64,000 nt of DNA from assembly GCA_016285245.1 (NCBI GenBank), contig JAEEQH010000006.1, forward strand, positions 1 to 64,000, read 5' to 3'. The translations under genes and the position numbers were made by a program. The notes beneath the pieces are model-generated. The model was not told the origin of the DNA and searched no databases. It saw only the letters and a program-made list of their open reading frames with translations. Shown here one piece after another: positions 23,975 through 33,028 of this stretch; the stretch's first letter is position 1, and every line of letters starts with the position of its first letter. Source of the DNA: Prevotella sp. (GTDB lineage Bacteria > Bacteroidota > Bacteroidia > Bacteroidales > Bacteroidaceae).

Positions 23975-26068
23975 CTACTGTGCATGGATTTCCTGAAGCA
24001 GACGGTCGGCATGGCCCCAGCGGTCCATCATGAAGAGGACGTAGCGGATGTCGACGCCGATGCAGCGTGCCAGCTGGGAGTCGAAGAAGATGTCGCTGGA
24101 CAGCGAGTCCCAGTTGCCGTCGAAGGCGAGGCCGATGAGACGGTTCTTGCCGTCGAACATCGGTGAGCCGCTGTTACCGCCGGTGATGTCGTTGGTGGTG
24201 AGGAAGCAGAGCGGCATATCACCAGCATTGCTGAGGAGGTCGAGCATCTCGGGTTCCACTCGATAATCCTCGATGGAATCGCCCGTTTTCATCTTCGCTA
24301 CCATGCTTGACGCTTTCGTCTGGAACCCCGACGGACGGCCGCCGAGGTTGTATTCCTTCACCTGTCCGTAGCTGAGGCGCATGGTGAAGTTGGCATCGCT
24401 GTAGTGGGGCAGATCCTCCTCCATACGCAGCTTGGCGGCACAGAGGTAACGCTCCAATACATCGATGGAATCGGACGTTTGGCGCAACTGGTAGCGAAGG
24501 TCCAGCTCCAGCGCCGTGAGGTCGAGACCATAGGCGATGCCGAGGTCACGGTCGAAGGATTTCTTATTTGTATAGATGCGCTTGCCCGGCTTCATCAGCA
24601 TCGAGCGGCTGTAGAGGGCGTCGGCATAGCGCTGGCAGTCGCCGCCAAACTGGCTGTCGATGGTCTTGTAGAAAGCCGGTACGAACTGTGTGTCGGTGAC
24701 ATGCTCACGGTAGTTGCGGAGCAGCGTGCCGAGCACCTCGCGGTCGGTGTCGTAGTCCCATGTCTCGCGGTTGTCCTCCAATGTGACGTGCTGGCGTTTG
24801 CCGTGACCCTTGGGCGACACACCGTTATGGATCTTGAAGGCGCGTGCCGACAGCTCGTCCGTGCGGCGGAACGTCTCCGTATAGTACATCATGACCTTCA
24901 TCAGCTTCAGCTGCTTCGCATAGAGCCGCTCCATCAGCGGGAAGTCCAGCAGGTCCTTGAAGAGACCGGTGCTGTCCTGCCAGCGGCGCAGCTGCTCCTC
25001 GAAGCGCTGTTTCTGCCCGATCAGTCCGATGGAATCGATACATTTGTTCATGCCGAGGGAGTTCTTCCAGTAGTTCGAGGACTGTGCATACTTCGAGTCG
25101 TACTTGATGCGCACGGCCTCGGAGGCGTCCATGTGGCGCTTCATCACCTCCTGCTTGATGCCGCGCACCTGTGCCCGGATGGCGTTCTGTTCGTAGCGCT
25201 CGCGGATGCCGTAGCTCGACAGGTAGCGTGACGTGCTGCCGGGGTAACCCATAGTCATCGAGAACGAGCCCTCCTGATAGCCGTCGTTTGAGACGCGTGC
25301 CCAGTGTTCGGGGTGGTAGGGGACGTTGTCCTTCGAGTAGTCCGCCGGACCGTTGGTCTTCGGGTCGGCATAGATGCGGAAGACGGAGAAGTCGCACGTC
25401 TGGCGCGGCCACATCCAGTTGTCGGTCTCGCCGCCGAACTTGCCCATCGACTTGGGGATGGTGAAGACCAGTCGGAGGTCGCGGAAGTCGCGGTAGGTCG
25501 TGGCGTAGTAGCTGTTGCCCTCGTAGAACGGCTTCACCTCCAGACGCAGCGTGGAGTCCTTGGCGCGCAGCTCCTTGGACCACACATTCTCGATGGAGTC
25601 GATGAACGCCTCGCGGCGGTCGTCAGGAATAAAGTCCAGCCCCTCGTAAATGAGATCCTTGGTGACATCGCGCTGTTCGACCATGAACGATACGAACATA
25701 TCCTTATTGGGCAGCTCCTCCTCGAAGGTCTTGGCATAGAAGCCGTTAAGCATATAGTCGTGCTTCACGGTGGAATGGGAGCGGATGGCCTCGAAGCCGC
25801 AGTGGTGGTTCGTGAACACCAGTCCGTCGGGACTGACGACCACACCCGAGCAGTAGCCGGAGAAGTTGACGACGGCTTTCATAATGGCGTCGTCAGCCTT
25901 GTAGAGCTTCTCGTAGGGCAGCTGGTAGCCCTCCTGACGCATCGTCTCGTAGACGGCGTTGGGCAGGTCGTAGAGCGTCCACATACCCTCGTCAGGCGCT
26001 GCCGCGCGGCTGGTGGTCAGTGAACAGTAAATGGTGAACAGCGAAATGAGTAGTGCGACTTTCTTCAT
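23975..26068 (-). CDS. S46-family dipeptidyl-peptidase, DPP7-like
   Basis: A 697-residue periplasmic serine peptidase that removes dipeptides from peptide N-termini. The chymotrypsin-type catalytic residues visible are His89 in TNHHCGF and Ser633 in GGNSGSP. The residue 18 positions after the serine is Gly651 (AFDGNW); from memory of the family this is Gly in DPP7, which prefers hydrophobic P1 residues, and Arg in DPP11, which prefers Asp/Glu. The signal peptide starts at MKKVALLISLF; an upstream in-frame extension of 25 residues is ignored because it would precede that peptide. The signal peptide core (LFTIYCSLTT) is encoded by a repeat-like sequence. It is 4 nt after the flippase gene. Confidence 0.92.
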   Translation of the reverse strand: MKKVALLISLFTIYCSLTTSRAAAPDEGMWTLYDLPNAVYETMRQEGYQLPYEKLYKADDAIMKAVVNFSGYCSGVVVSPDGLVFTNHHCGFEAIRSHSTVKHDYMLNGFYAKTFEEELPNKDMFVSFMVEQRDVTKDLIYEGLDFIPDDRREAFIDSIENVWSKELRAKDSTLRLEVKPFYEGNSYYATTYRDFRDLRLVFTIPKSMGKFGGETDNWMWPRQTCDFSVFRIYADPKTNGPADYSKDNVPYHPEHWARVSNDGYQEGSFSMTMGYPGSTSRYLSSYGIRERYEQNAIRAQVRGIKQEVMKRHMDASEAVRIKYDSKYAQSSNYWKNSLGMNKCIDSIGLIGQKQRFEEQLRRWQDSTGLFKDLLDFPLMERLYAKQLKLMKVMMYYTETFRRTDELSARAFKIHNGVSPKGHGKRQHVTLEDNRETWDYDTDREVLGTLLRNYREHVTDTQFVPAFYKTIDSQFGGDCQRYADALYSRSMLMKPGKRIYTNKKSFDRDLGIAYGLDLTALELDLRYQLRQTSDSIDVLERYLCAAKLRMEEDLPHYSDANFTMRLSYGQVKEYNLGGRPSGFQTKASSMVAKMKTGDSIEDYRVEPEMLDLLSNAGDMPLCFLTTNDITGGNSGSPMFDGKNRLIGLAFDGNWDSLSSDIFFDSQLARCIGVDIRYVLFMMDRWGHADRLLQEIHAQ
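26018..26050 (-). repeat. Repeat-like segment coding for a signal peptide core
   Basis: On the coding strand it reads CTGTTCACC then ATTTACTGTTCACTG, two near copies of TGTTCAC. I recall runs of this kind as intergenic repeats in Bacteroidota; here it encodes the hydrophobic core of the S46 signal peptide. Confidence 0.5.
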
Positions 26069-26072
26069 GGAT

Positions 26073-27527
26073 TCATTTGTTTTTTCTGAATTTCTTTCCG
26101 ATGACGGGGAGACTGCTGAGCGGCAGGTCTTTCCTGATGACAAAAGCCAGGAATCCCATAATCAGGATGGTGTTGAACACCAGTTGTGCCCACATGGGCA
26201 GGTAGGGCGAGACGGTATAGATGAGAGCCGTAAAGACGGCGGTCATACCCACGTAGAAGAGGATGTCTTTGACGGGGTAGGGGATGGGGTTCTTCCGCTG
26301 TCCGATGACGTAGCTCAGCACCATTGACGTGCCGTAGCCAGCGACGCCGCCCCAGGCGCAGGCCCAATAGCCGTAGCGCGGGATGAGGAGGATATTTACT
26401 AAAAACAGCACGGCGCAGCCTATCAGGGAGAACCACGCGCCATAGATGGTCTTGTCGATGAGCTTGTACCAGAACGACAGGTTGAAGTAGACACCCATCA
26501 TGATCTCGGCTGCCATGACAACGGGTACTACACCCAGTCCCTCGCGATAGTCGGCACCGATGATATACTGCAGAACGGGCATCCAGCCGACGACACAGAG
26601 GAAGGCCAGCAGCGTGAAGATGAGGAAGTACTTCATGGCCGAGGCGTAGTACTCGGTCTTGTCGGCATCGCGGCTCTTGGCAAAGACGATGGGCTCGTAG
26701 GCATAGCGGAAGGCCTGCGTGATCATGGCCATGATCATGGCAATCTTGACACAGGAGCCGTAGACTCCCAGCTGCACGTTGGCTTCGGCCTCGTCAGGGT
26801 AGACCAGCGGGAAGATGATCTTGTCGGCTACCTGGTTGAGGATGCCGGCGATGCCGAGGACGAGGATGGGCCAGGAGTAGCTGAACATCCGGCGCAGCAG
26901 CGCACCGTCGAAGTGCCAGTGGATGCGGAAGAGGTCGGGGATAAAGAAGAAGGTGATGAACGCCGTGCAGAGCAGGTTGATGAAGAAGACGTAGAACACC
27001 GACGTCTTACCCAGCCAGACGAAATAGAGTACGTTCAGGAAGATGTTCAGGAAGATGAACAGCATCTTCAGCGATGCGAAGCGCAGTGCCCGCTTCTGGT
27101 AACGCAGGAAACTGAAGGGGAGTGCCTGCAGGGCGTCCAGCGCCACGACGACACCCATCATCAGCAGGTATTCGGGATGTGCCTGATAGCCTAAAGAATC
27201 GCTGATTCCATCGATGAAACCGAACAAAAACGCCAGGAACACCACCGTCAGCGCAGCGACGGTGGCCATCGCCGTCGAGAAGACGGTGTCGGGCTTTTCG
27301 CGCTGGTCATTGGCAAAGCGGAACAGCGTGGTCTCCATGCCGAAGGTCAGCAGGACGAGGAACAGTGCCGTATAGGCATAGACATTGGTGCTGATGCCGT
27401 AGTCGCCCGAGTCTTTGGGCATGTAGTGCGTGTACAGCGGTACAAGCAGGTAGTTCAGGAACCTGCCAACGATGCTCGAAAGGCCGTAGATGGCCGTGTC
27501 TTTTGCGAGGGACTTTAGGTTTGCCAT
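26073..27527 (-). CDS. Polysaccharide/lipid-linked sugar flippase (MOP superfamily)
   Basis: A 484-residue membrane protein with about 12-14 hydrophobic helices. It starts MANLKSLAKDTAIYGLSSIVGRFLNYLLVPLYT (first part of the family's polysaccharide-export motif) and continues with YGISTNVYAYTALFLVLLTFGMETTLFRF (from about residue 42). This fits Wzx-type flippases that move lipid-linked oligosaccharide across the inner membrane. It is second in the operon: 3 nt after SpmAB and 4 nt before the peptidase. No glycosyltransferases are adjacent, so a housekeeping glycan is as likely as capsule or O-antigen. Confidence 0.88.
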   Translation of the reverse strand: MANLKSLAKDTAIYGLSSIVGRFLNYLLVPLYTHYMPKDSGDYGISTNVYAYTALFLVLLTFGMETTLFRFANDQREKPDTVFSTAMATVAALTVVFLAFLFGFIDGISDSLGYQAHPEYLLMMGVVVALDALQALPFSFLRYQKRALRFASLKMLFIFLNIFLNVLYFVWLGKTSVFYVFFINLLCTAFITFFFIPDLFRIHWHFDGALLRRMFSYSWPILVLGIAGILNQVADKIIFPLVYPDEAEANVQLGVYGSCVKIAMIMAMITQAFRYAYEPIVFAKSRDADKTEYYASAMKYFLIFTLLAFLCVVGWMPVLQYIIGADYREGLGVVPVVMAAEIMMGVYFNLSFWYKLIDKTIYGAWFSLIGCAVLFLVNILLIPRYGYWACAWGGVAGYGTSMVLSYVIGQRKNPIPYPVKDILFYVGMTAVFTALIYTVSPYLPMWAQLVFNTILIMGFLAFVIRKDLPLSSLPVIGKKFRKNK

Positions 27528-27530
27528 TTT

Positions 27531-28763
27531 TTACCCGAAGAACATATAACAGATGAGAATGGCTGAGATGATGCCCGCCAGGTCGGCCAGCAGGCCGCAG
27601 GCCACGGCGTGACGCGTGTAGCGGATGCCGACGGAGCCGAAGTAAACGGCGAGGATATAGAACGTGGTGTCGGTAGACCCTTGGAACACACACGACAGGC
27701 GACCGACGAACGAGTCGGCGCCGAAGGTGGTCATCGCGTCGACCATCATGCCACGGGCACCGCTGCCAGAGAGGGGTTTCATCAGAGCCGTGGGAAGTGC
27801 GCCCACGAAGTCGCTGTTCATGCCCGTCGCCTCGACACCCCACTTGATGCCGTCGATGAGCATATCCATGGCTCCAGAGGCGCGAAAAACACCGATTCCA
27901 ACGAGGATTGCCACGAGGTAGGGGATGATGCGAACAGCTGTCGTGAAGCCGTCCTTTGCACCCTCGATGAAGGCGTCGTAGACGTTCACCTTCTTCCGCA
28001 TACCGGCGAGGATGAAGCCGATGATGATGGTCATCAGCAGGATGTTCGCTACGGTGGTGCTGACGTTGTTCATCGTCTCGCTGTCGAGCTGGGAGAATCC
28101 CCAGATGATGCCGGCGATGAGGGCGCAGGCGCCGCCCAGTGCCAGCAGCACGGTGCGGTTGAGCAGGTTGATGCGCTGATACAGTGAGGTGACGATGATG
28201 CCTGCCAGTGTCGAGAAGAACGTTGCCAGCAGGATGGGTATGAAGATGTCCGTCGGCTGTGCAGCACCCATCTGTGCGCGGTAGACGAGGATGCTCACGG
28301 GGATGAGCGTCAGTCCGCTGGTGTTCAGCACGAGGAACATGATCATCGGGTTCGACGCCGTGTCCTTCTTCGTGTTCAGCTCCTGCATCTGCTCCATGGC
28401 CTTCAGTCCCAGCGGTGTCGCCGCATTGTCGAGGCCCAGCATGTTGGCGGCGATGTTCATGAAGATGCTGCCCGTGACGGGATGTCCCTCGGGGATGTCG
28501 GGGAACAACCGTTTGAACAGCGGCGACAGTGCCCGTGACAACACGTTGACCACGCCACCGCGCTCACCGATCTTCATAATACCCAGCCAGAGGGCTAACA
28601 CGCCCGTCAGTCCGAGCGAAATCTCAAACGCCGTCTTTGACGACGAGAACGTCGAGTCCATCATGGCTGGGAAGACGCTGAAGTCACCGAAGAACACCAG
28701 TTTCACCAGGGCAATGACGAAGGCGACGATAAAGAAAGCAATCCAAATATAATTCAGTACCAT
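27531..28763 (-). CDS. Fused SpmA-SpmB nucleoside-recognition membrane protein
   Basis: A 410-residue integral membrane protein. The first half (LWLGIMKIGERGGVVNVLSRALSPLFKRLFPDIP, in part) matches SpmA; the second half from about 235 (VNVYDAFIEGAKDGFTTAVRIIPYLVAILV) matches SpmB. Each half has gate/nucleoside-recognition motifs such as NIAANMLGLDNAATPLGLKA and SGSGARGMMVDA. In spore-formers the two are separate 'spore maturation' proteins; in Bacteroidota the fusion is normal and has no link to sporulation. Transport role unknown. It is the first gene of the operon, with its -7 box only 8 nt before the start codon. Confidence 0.9.
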   Translation of the reverse strand: MVLNYIWIAFFIVAFVIALVKLVFFGDFSVFPAMMDSTFSSSKTAFEISLGLTGVLALWLGIMKIGERGGVVNVLSRALSPLFKRLFPDIPEGHPVTGSIFMNIAANMLGLDNAATPLGLKAMEQMQELNTKKDTASNPMIMFLVLNTSGLTLIPVSILVYRAQMGAAQPTDIFIPILLATFFSTLAGIIVTSLYQRINLLNRTVLLALGGACALIAGIIWGFSQLDSETMNNVSTTVANILLMTIIIGFILAGMRKKVNVYDAFIEGAKDGFTTAVRIIPYLVAILVGIGVFRASGAMDMLIDGIKWGVEATGMNSDFVGALPTALMKPLSGSGARGMMVDAMTTFGADSFVGRLSCVFQGSTDTTFYILAVYFGSVGIRYTRHAVACGLLADLAGIISAILICYMFFG

Positions 28764-28771
28764 AAGTCCTG

Positions 28772-28779
28772 CAAAGGTA
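28772..28779 (-). promoter_or_regulatory. -7 box of the SpmAB operon
   Basis: TACCTTTG on the minus strand, ending 8 nt before the ATG. The predicted transcript has almost no leader. No good -33 match is seen. Confidence 0.65.
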
Positions 28780-28840
28780 CAAAGAATAGGAGAAAGAAGA
28801 AAGGAGAAAAGGATAAAAAAGCAAAAAAAGACACAAACTT

Positions 28841-28871
28841 TTTGCGTTTTCGCTTCTTTTTTGTAATTTTA
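28841..28871 (+). promoter_or_regulatory. Promoter of the LruC lipoprotein at 28892
   Basis: -33 TTTG (28841-28844) and a near-consensus -7 TAATTTTA (28864-28871), 19 bp apart. Confidence 0.65.
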
Positions 28872-28891
28872 CCCGCCAAAAAGCGTAACTT

Positions 28892-30178
28892 ATGAAAACA
28901 ACGAGTCTTTTTTCACTTCTCATCACCGCCACATTGTCGGCCATGCTGCTATCGTGCGAGAAGGAGAAGTTCGACAAGAATGCCTACAACGAGCTGGTGG
29001 ACTACCAGTTCCTCATTGACAATGTAGACAAGGAACACGAATGGTGCCTGACGCACAGCGACACCATCACCATCACCAACACCGGCGAGGAAATCTATGC
29101 CGTGCAGGTGTTGACGAAGAACCCGTTCGCTGAGAGTGGGGCAGAGATTGCCGCCGAGGGCGTCTGCTATCTGAACGAGCAGAAGGACGGCTACACGACG
29201 ACGCTCGCCTACACCCTGCCGCTGATACAGCAGAGGGCGTTCGTCGCCGCCAAGAAGAGCGATGGCAGCTACCTCGGCGTGGTGCCCTTCGACTTCGGTA
29301 CGAAGACCATCGACCTGGACCGTGTTGTGATGCAGACGTCAGGTCGCATACAGACGGTGGCGCCCCAGACATTCACCTATCTCTATGAGGAGAGTTTCCC
29401 GCTGCCCGAAGACTTCGACTACAACGACCTCGTGCTGCGTGTCACCAAGGCGAAAGGCCCGTTCTCCTATCAGGTGGACCTGACGGTGACGTTGGAGGCC
29501 ATAGGCATCGCCCAGTCGTATGCCGCTGCCATCCTGCTGGCAGGTGTCAACTATGACGATGTCGACCAGGTGGAGATTGTGGAGGGCTCGACTATGGATC
29601 AAGGCTACCCGTTGATGCACCTCTTGATAGACAGCGAGAAGACGCTCCTGAAGAGCCGTAGTGGGGAACCGGTCATCAACCTCTTTGAGAACGGTCACTA
29701 CGTGCTGAACAACGAGCTGAACTCTGTGGGATCGGTGCAGACGCTCTTGTACAATACCGAGACGACACCGGCCGTAGACATCAGTGCCAAAGCTGAGCCT
29801 GTCACCCGTACGTACCGTATCAGCTTCAAGAGCTGGGAGGCCGCCCGTCTGCTGAGCTTCGACCAGATTGATCCGTTCATCGTCCATGAGTACAACGGCG
29901 GCGTGTGGGAGATTCACACCTACCGTTACAAGTTCGAGGAGACACTACGCAGCATCTACAACGGTAAGGCCAGTTTCTACGATAACCACATCAGCTGGGC
30001 CATCGTTGTCCCGAAGTCTGACTTCCGCTGGTCTGTCGAGGGTGTGCCCCTTGGAACCTTTAACGCTAATACAGGCGAAACGTTTGGTCCTTACACGTCG
30101 TTTGCCGACTGGATTAAGGACCAAACGTTGAACAATGACTGGTACGAGCGGGTTGCCTACCCGCAGTACCTCTATTAA
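28892..30178 (+). CDS. LruC/DUF4842-type lipoprotein
   Basis: A 428-residue lipoprotein (lipobox AMLLSC, Cys22). Residues 174-183 (EDFDYNDLVL) carry the acidic motif typical of LruC/DUF4842, in a beta-rich context (YQVDLTVTLEAIGIAQSYAAA). The C-terminal part ends SDFRWSVEGVPLG...ADWIKDQTLNNDWYER. The same order of segments ends the convergent protein at 30175 (GDWRWPLEW...FVEFAKDPSNPAYAGWYNNP), which supports homology. The stop codon overlaps the stop codon of the convergent gene. Function unknown; likely outer-membrane anchored. Confidence 0.8.
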   Translation: MKTTSLFSLLITATLSAMLLSCEKEKFDKNAYNELVDYQFLIDNVDKEHEWCLTHSDTITITNTGEEIYAVQVLTKNPFAESGAEIAAEGVCYLNEQKDGYTTTLAYTLPLIQQRAFVAAKKSDGSYLGVVPFDFGTKTIDLDRVVMQTSGRIQTVAPQTFTYLYEESFPLPEDFDYNDLVLRVTKAKGPFSYQVDLTVTLEAIGIAQSYAAAILLAGVNYDDVDQVEIVEGSTMDQGYPLMHLLIDSEKTLLKSRSGEPVINLFENGHYVLNNELNSVGSVQTLLYNTETTPAVDISAKAEPVTRTYRISFKSWEAARLLSFDQIDPFIVHEYNGGVWEIHTYRYKFEETLRSIYNGKASFYDNHISWAIVVPKSDFRWSVEGVPLGTFNANTGETFGPYTSFADWIKDQTLNNDWYERVAYPQYLY

Positions 30179-32823
30179 TACAGCTTGTCTGTTGCCGGGT
30201 TGTTGTACCATCCCGCATAGGCGGGATTGCTGGGATCCTTGGCGAACTCTACGAAGTCAGGATATGCATCCTTGATGCATGTCCACTCCAACGGCCAGCG
30301 CCAGTCGCCGGGGATGATGACGCCGTGAGGATCCTGGCTGGTCTTTGCCACGTGTACCTCGCCCTCCGGTGACTTAATCCAGAAGTCGGCCGAGGCGATG
30401 TTGAAGCCTTGCGGTTTAATCAGAGGAATGGTCACGGCAGCCTTCTGCTGGAACTTGTCGTTGCTCAGGTCATGGCCCGTGTTGATAAACTTGCCTGCGG
30501 TGCCGGTCAGTGCGCGGTGAACCTCCATCTGACCTAAGATCTGGTTCTGGTTGAGCCATACTGTCAGGTTGTAGGAAGCGCCTGTACAGCAAAGTGTTAC
30601 GTCAACCTTCGTTGAGTCGATGGTATACTCGTCTGGCTGGTAGTAGCTGACCTTCAGCACGACGTCGTTCATGTCGTAGTCACAACGCCTAGAGTCCTCG
30701 AAGGCGTAGCTCCAAATCTGGGCCTTCACCTTCTTGCGTGGCGGGGTACCGGGGTTGTATCCGGGCGTACAGCCAGCGACACCGAGGGTGAAGCCCTCGT
30801 CGGCCGGGACGCTCATGTTGGCGCAGCCCTTGTTGACCAATACTGCACCGCCGTTACCATTGGGGCTAGCCGTCTTGCCAGCGCTGCCATAGTTGTTCAC
30901 ATCGCTGCCATAGCCGTTGAGGATGCAGTCACGCATAGCCTTATAGGTATCAATGCCCTTTGCCTTGCCTTGGTTTCCGCCATTCGGGTCGGCACCGATT
31001 GTTGTGTCGTCGACGCTCACGGCGATGTTATTGATGAAGTAACCCTTGGTGATCGGCTCATTGCCGTCCCAGTTCAGATAAGAGATGCCGCCGGCCTGCA
31101 GTACTGCATAGCCGTCGGTCGGGCCGATCCAACTCGTCAGGTTGTTCCACAGCGAGCCTACCTCCATCATCGCGCCTGCTGCCAGAGCGACGTAAGTGTC
31201 GTCATTCGTACCGTCGTTACCGGTACTCATCATCAGCTCGCCGCCCACCTTGAAGTAAGAACCGCTGGTCATCTCGATGATGTAGGCGCGCATATCCTCC
31301 TCGCAGTAGAACTGGCAGGCGTTGAAGATGCGGGTGTTCGGCGTGTCGTAGTTGCCGCCGTTGGCATTTGCCACACCCGACCTGACAATGTGAGCCACAC
31401 CATGGTTGTAGAAGTTGCTCTCGCCGGCACCGCCCTTCAGGTTTGTACACTTGAACGTGCCGTAGTTATAGAACTTTCCGAAGTTGTTGTTGAACGTGCC
31501 GATGTCTATCGTACCGCCGTTGTAACCTTCAAGGCCCTCGGCGTTGCCGTTGGTGACCATGATCTGGCCATCACCGGTAATCTTACCGCCAGGCATGACT
31601 ACCAGGCGTGCCTGATTGACGAAGGTCATCAGTTTGCCTGCAGGGATGTTCAGCTCGCCGCCGTTGTCAATGACGATGACGGCACCGCCGCCGACGCGCT
31701 GCTCCGTAGCACCATTAGGTAAGTCGGATAAGGTCCACTTTCCGCTGATGTAGACGGTACGGGCGTCACCATATTGCTGCTCTGTGGAAAGCACATTGAT
31801 TCCCTTGTTGTATGTACCGGTAATCTTGAACTTCTTGGCATAAGTAGGATCATCTACATGAGAGGCCGGTGTGCTGTCTACCCAGTAACGCTCACCGCCA
31901 GTATAGACGGGATAGACAGGCTGCGTCCATACGCTCAGCCAGCTCTTTCTTGACTCGCCGAGGGCATTCACTATGGCATAGTAGGCATCAATTTTTCTTT
32001 TATGGGTGTCTATGTATTCGGCAGTATGATTGTAGGAATCATTTTCCAGCTGAATATTATCGTATGCGGCTTTCAGCGGAACGATGGTGTTGTTCCAAAA
32101 AGCGAGATCATCGGCATTGTTATTAAAGCTACCCCAACTGGGATCTACTGTGAACCTAAAGCCAGGTGCTGTAGCGTAAGTGGTAATCGTGATGGATCCA
32201 CCTTCCACCCAGTGTCCTTCTGTGGCAGGCACATCGTAGCCATTGTCGTAGTTGTCCACCGTATTCTCGTCCGTCGGCTCTTTCGCTCCGTTCAGGAACG
32301 AGGCGGCGTAAGCGGCATCGGGGATGGTGATGTCGGGTACGGCGGGTGCTGTGCTCGACTTGAACATACCGCGTGCCGAAGCTACTGCCGGGGTGCCGAC
32401 GGTCATCGACAGCTTGCCGTCGGCGACGGGTGCCGTACGGTAGAACGTGTGGCCGTGGCTGTCACGGACGCCCACGAAGAGCGACGTGAGGGCCTTCGGA
32501 TACTCGAACGAGCGTACGAACGTCTCGCCGCTCTTGACGGTTCCCTGTGTCAGCACGGTACCGTACTCGTTGGTCAGCGGGTCGTTGGAATAGACGGTGA
32601 TATCGTATGTCTCGTCATAATCCAGGTTGATGGTGATGGCCGTTGAAACCGCGGAAGACATCTTCCAGTCGTGGTTGGCTGCTATCTCAACACCTAATAC
32701 TTTATTGGCATTCTTCAGAGCGTCTTGCTCGGTGAAGAGATCGTCGTCACTACAAGAGGTGACGGCTAAACCCATGACCACCGCGGCCATGGTGTTCACA
32801 AAATACATCTTGCCCTTCTTCAT
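30175..32823 (-). CDS. Large LruC/DUF4842-type lipoprotein
   Basis: An 882-residue lipoprotein (lipobox LAVTSC, Cys24). The N-terminal 150 residues contain a DUF-like beta domain (TYDITVYSNDPLTNEYGTVL). The middle (about 390-600) is a beta-helix-like region with repeated 'G-x-L/I-x-V-x-x-G' turns (GGELNIPAGKLMTF, GGKITGDGQIMVTN). The motif RRCDYDMNDVVLKV near residue 716 starts the LruC domain. It begins 42 nt after a tRNA gene on the same strand and has no promoter of its own that I can see. It is convergent and overlapping by 4 nt with the lipoprotein at 28892. Predicted to be surface-exposed. Confidence 0.8.
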   Translation of the reverse strand: MKKGKMYFVNTMAAVVMGLAVTSCSDDDLFTEQDALKNANKVLGVEIAANHDWKMSSAVSTAITINLDYDETYDITVYSNDPLTNEYGTVLTQGTVKSGETFVRSFEYPKALTSLFVGVRDSHGHTFYRTAPVADGKLSMTVGTPAVASARGMFKSSTAPAVPDITIPDAAYAASFLNGAKEPTDENTVDNYDNGYDVPATEGHWVEGGSITITTYATAPGFRFTVDPSWGSFNNNADDLAFWNNTIVPLKAAYDNIQLENDSYNHTAEYIDTHKRKIDAYYAIVNALGESRKSWLSVWTQPVYPVYTGGERYWVDSTPASHVDDPTYAKKFKITGTYNKGINVLSTEQQYGDARTVYISGKWTLSDLPNGATEQRVGGGAVIVIDNGGELNIPAGKLMTFVNQARLVVMPGGKITGDGQIMVTNGNAEGLEGYNGGTIDIGTFNNNFGKFYNYGTFKCTNLKGGAGESNFYNHGVAHIVRSGVANANGGNYDTPNTRIFNACQFYCEEDMRAYIIEMTSGSYFKVGGELMMSTGNDGTNDDTYVALAAGAMMEVGSLWNNLTSWIGPTDGYAVLQAGGISYLNWDGNEPITKGYFINNIAVSVDDTTIGADPNGGNQGKAKGIDTYKAMRDCILNGYGSDVNNYGSAGKTASPNGNGGAVLVNKGCANMSVPADEGFTLGVAGCTPGYNPGTPPRKKVKAQIWSYAFEDSRRCDYDMNDVVLKVSYYQPDEYTIDSTKVDVTLCCTGASYNLTVWLNQNQILGQMEVHRALTGTAGKFINTGHDLSNDKFQQKAAVTIPLIKPQGFNIASADFWIKSPEGEVHVAKTSQDPHGVIIPGDWRWPLEWTCIKDAYPDFVEFAKDPSNPAYAGWYNNPATDKLY

Positions 32824-32865
32824 AGGAAGTCAATTAATTAATAGAGTACTCTTATTATTCGCGAG

Positions 32866-32939
32866 TGGACCAGCCAGGGCTTGAACCTGGGACCTCCAGA
32901 TTATGAGTCTGTTGCTCTAACCAACTGAGCTACAAGTCC
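32866..32939 (-). tRNA. tRNA with CAT anticodon (Met elongator or Ile2)
   Basis: Read on the minus strand, it has a D-arm GCTCAGTTGGTTAGAGC, anticodon loop CTCATAA, and T-arm CCAGG-TTCAAGC-CCTGG. The acceptor stem GGACTTG/CTGGTCC has one T-T mismatch and one T-G pair. CCA is not encoded. The CAT anticodon and non-initiator arms fit elongator tRNA-Met or the lysidine-modified tRNA-Ile2; I cannot separate them by eye. Confidence 0.93.
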
Positions 32940-32952
32940 AGTTTTCACGGTG

Positions 32953-32984
32953 CAAAGATACGGCAAATTATCGAAATCTCCAAA
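32953..32984 (-). promoter_or_regulatory. Promoter of the tRNA gene
   Basis: Minus strand: -33 TTTG (32981-32984) and -7 TATCTTTG (32953-32960), 20 bp apart. It lies back-to-back with the ATPase promoter, the two -33 boxes being 3 nt apart. Confidence 0.8.
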
Positions 32985-32987
32985 CTT

Positions 32988-33020
32988 TTTGGCTTAAATC
33001 ACAAAAATTGTTTAACTTTG
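32988..33020 (+). promoter_or_regulatory. Promoter of the Ca2+-ATPase gene
   Basis: -33 TTTG (32988-32991) and -7 TAACTTTG (33013-33020), 21 bp apart. Only 8 nt separate the -7 box from the ATG at 33029, so the mRNA would be nearly leaderless. Confidence 0.75.
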
Positions 33021-33028
33021 CACCGCAA

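Noticed and set aside
27531..28763. Spore maturation function for the SpmA-SpmB fusion
   Set aside because: All context is Bacteroidales, which do not form spores; the fusion is common there as a membrane protein of unknown role.
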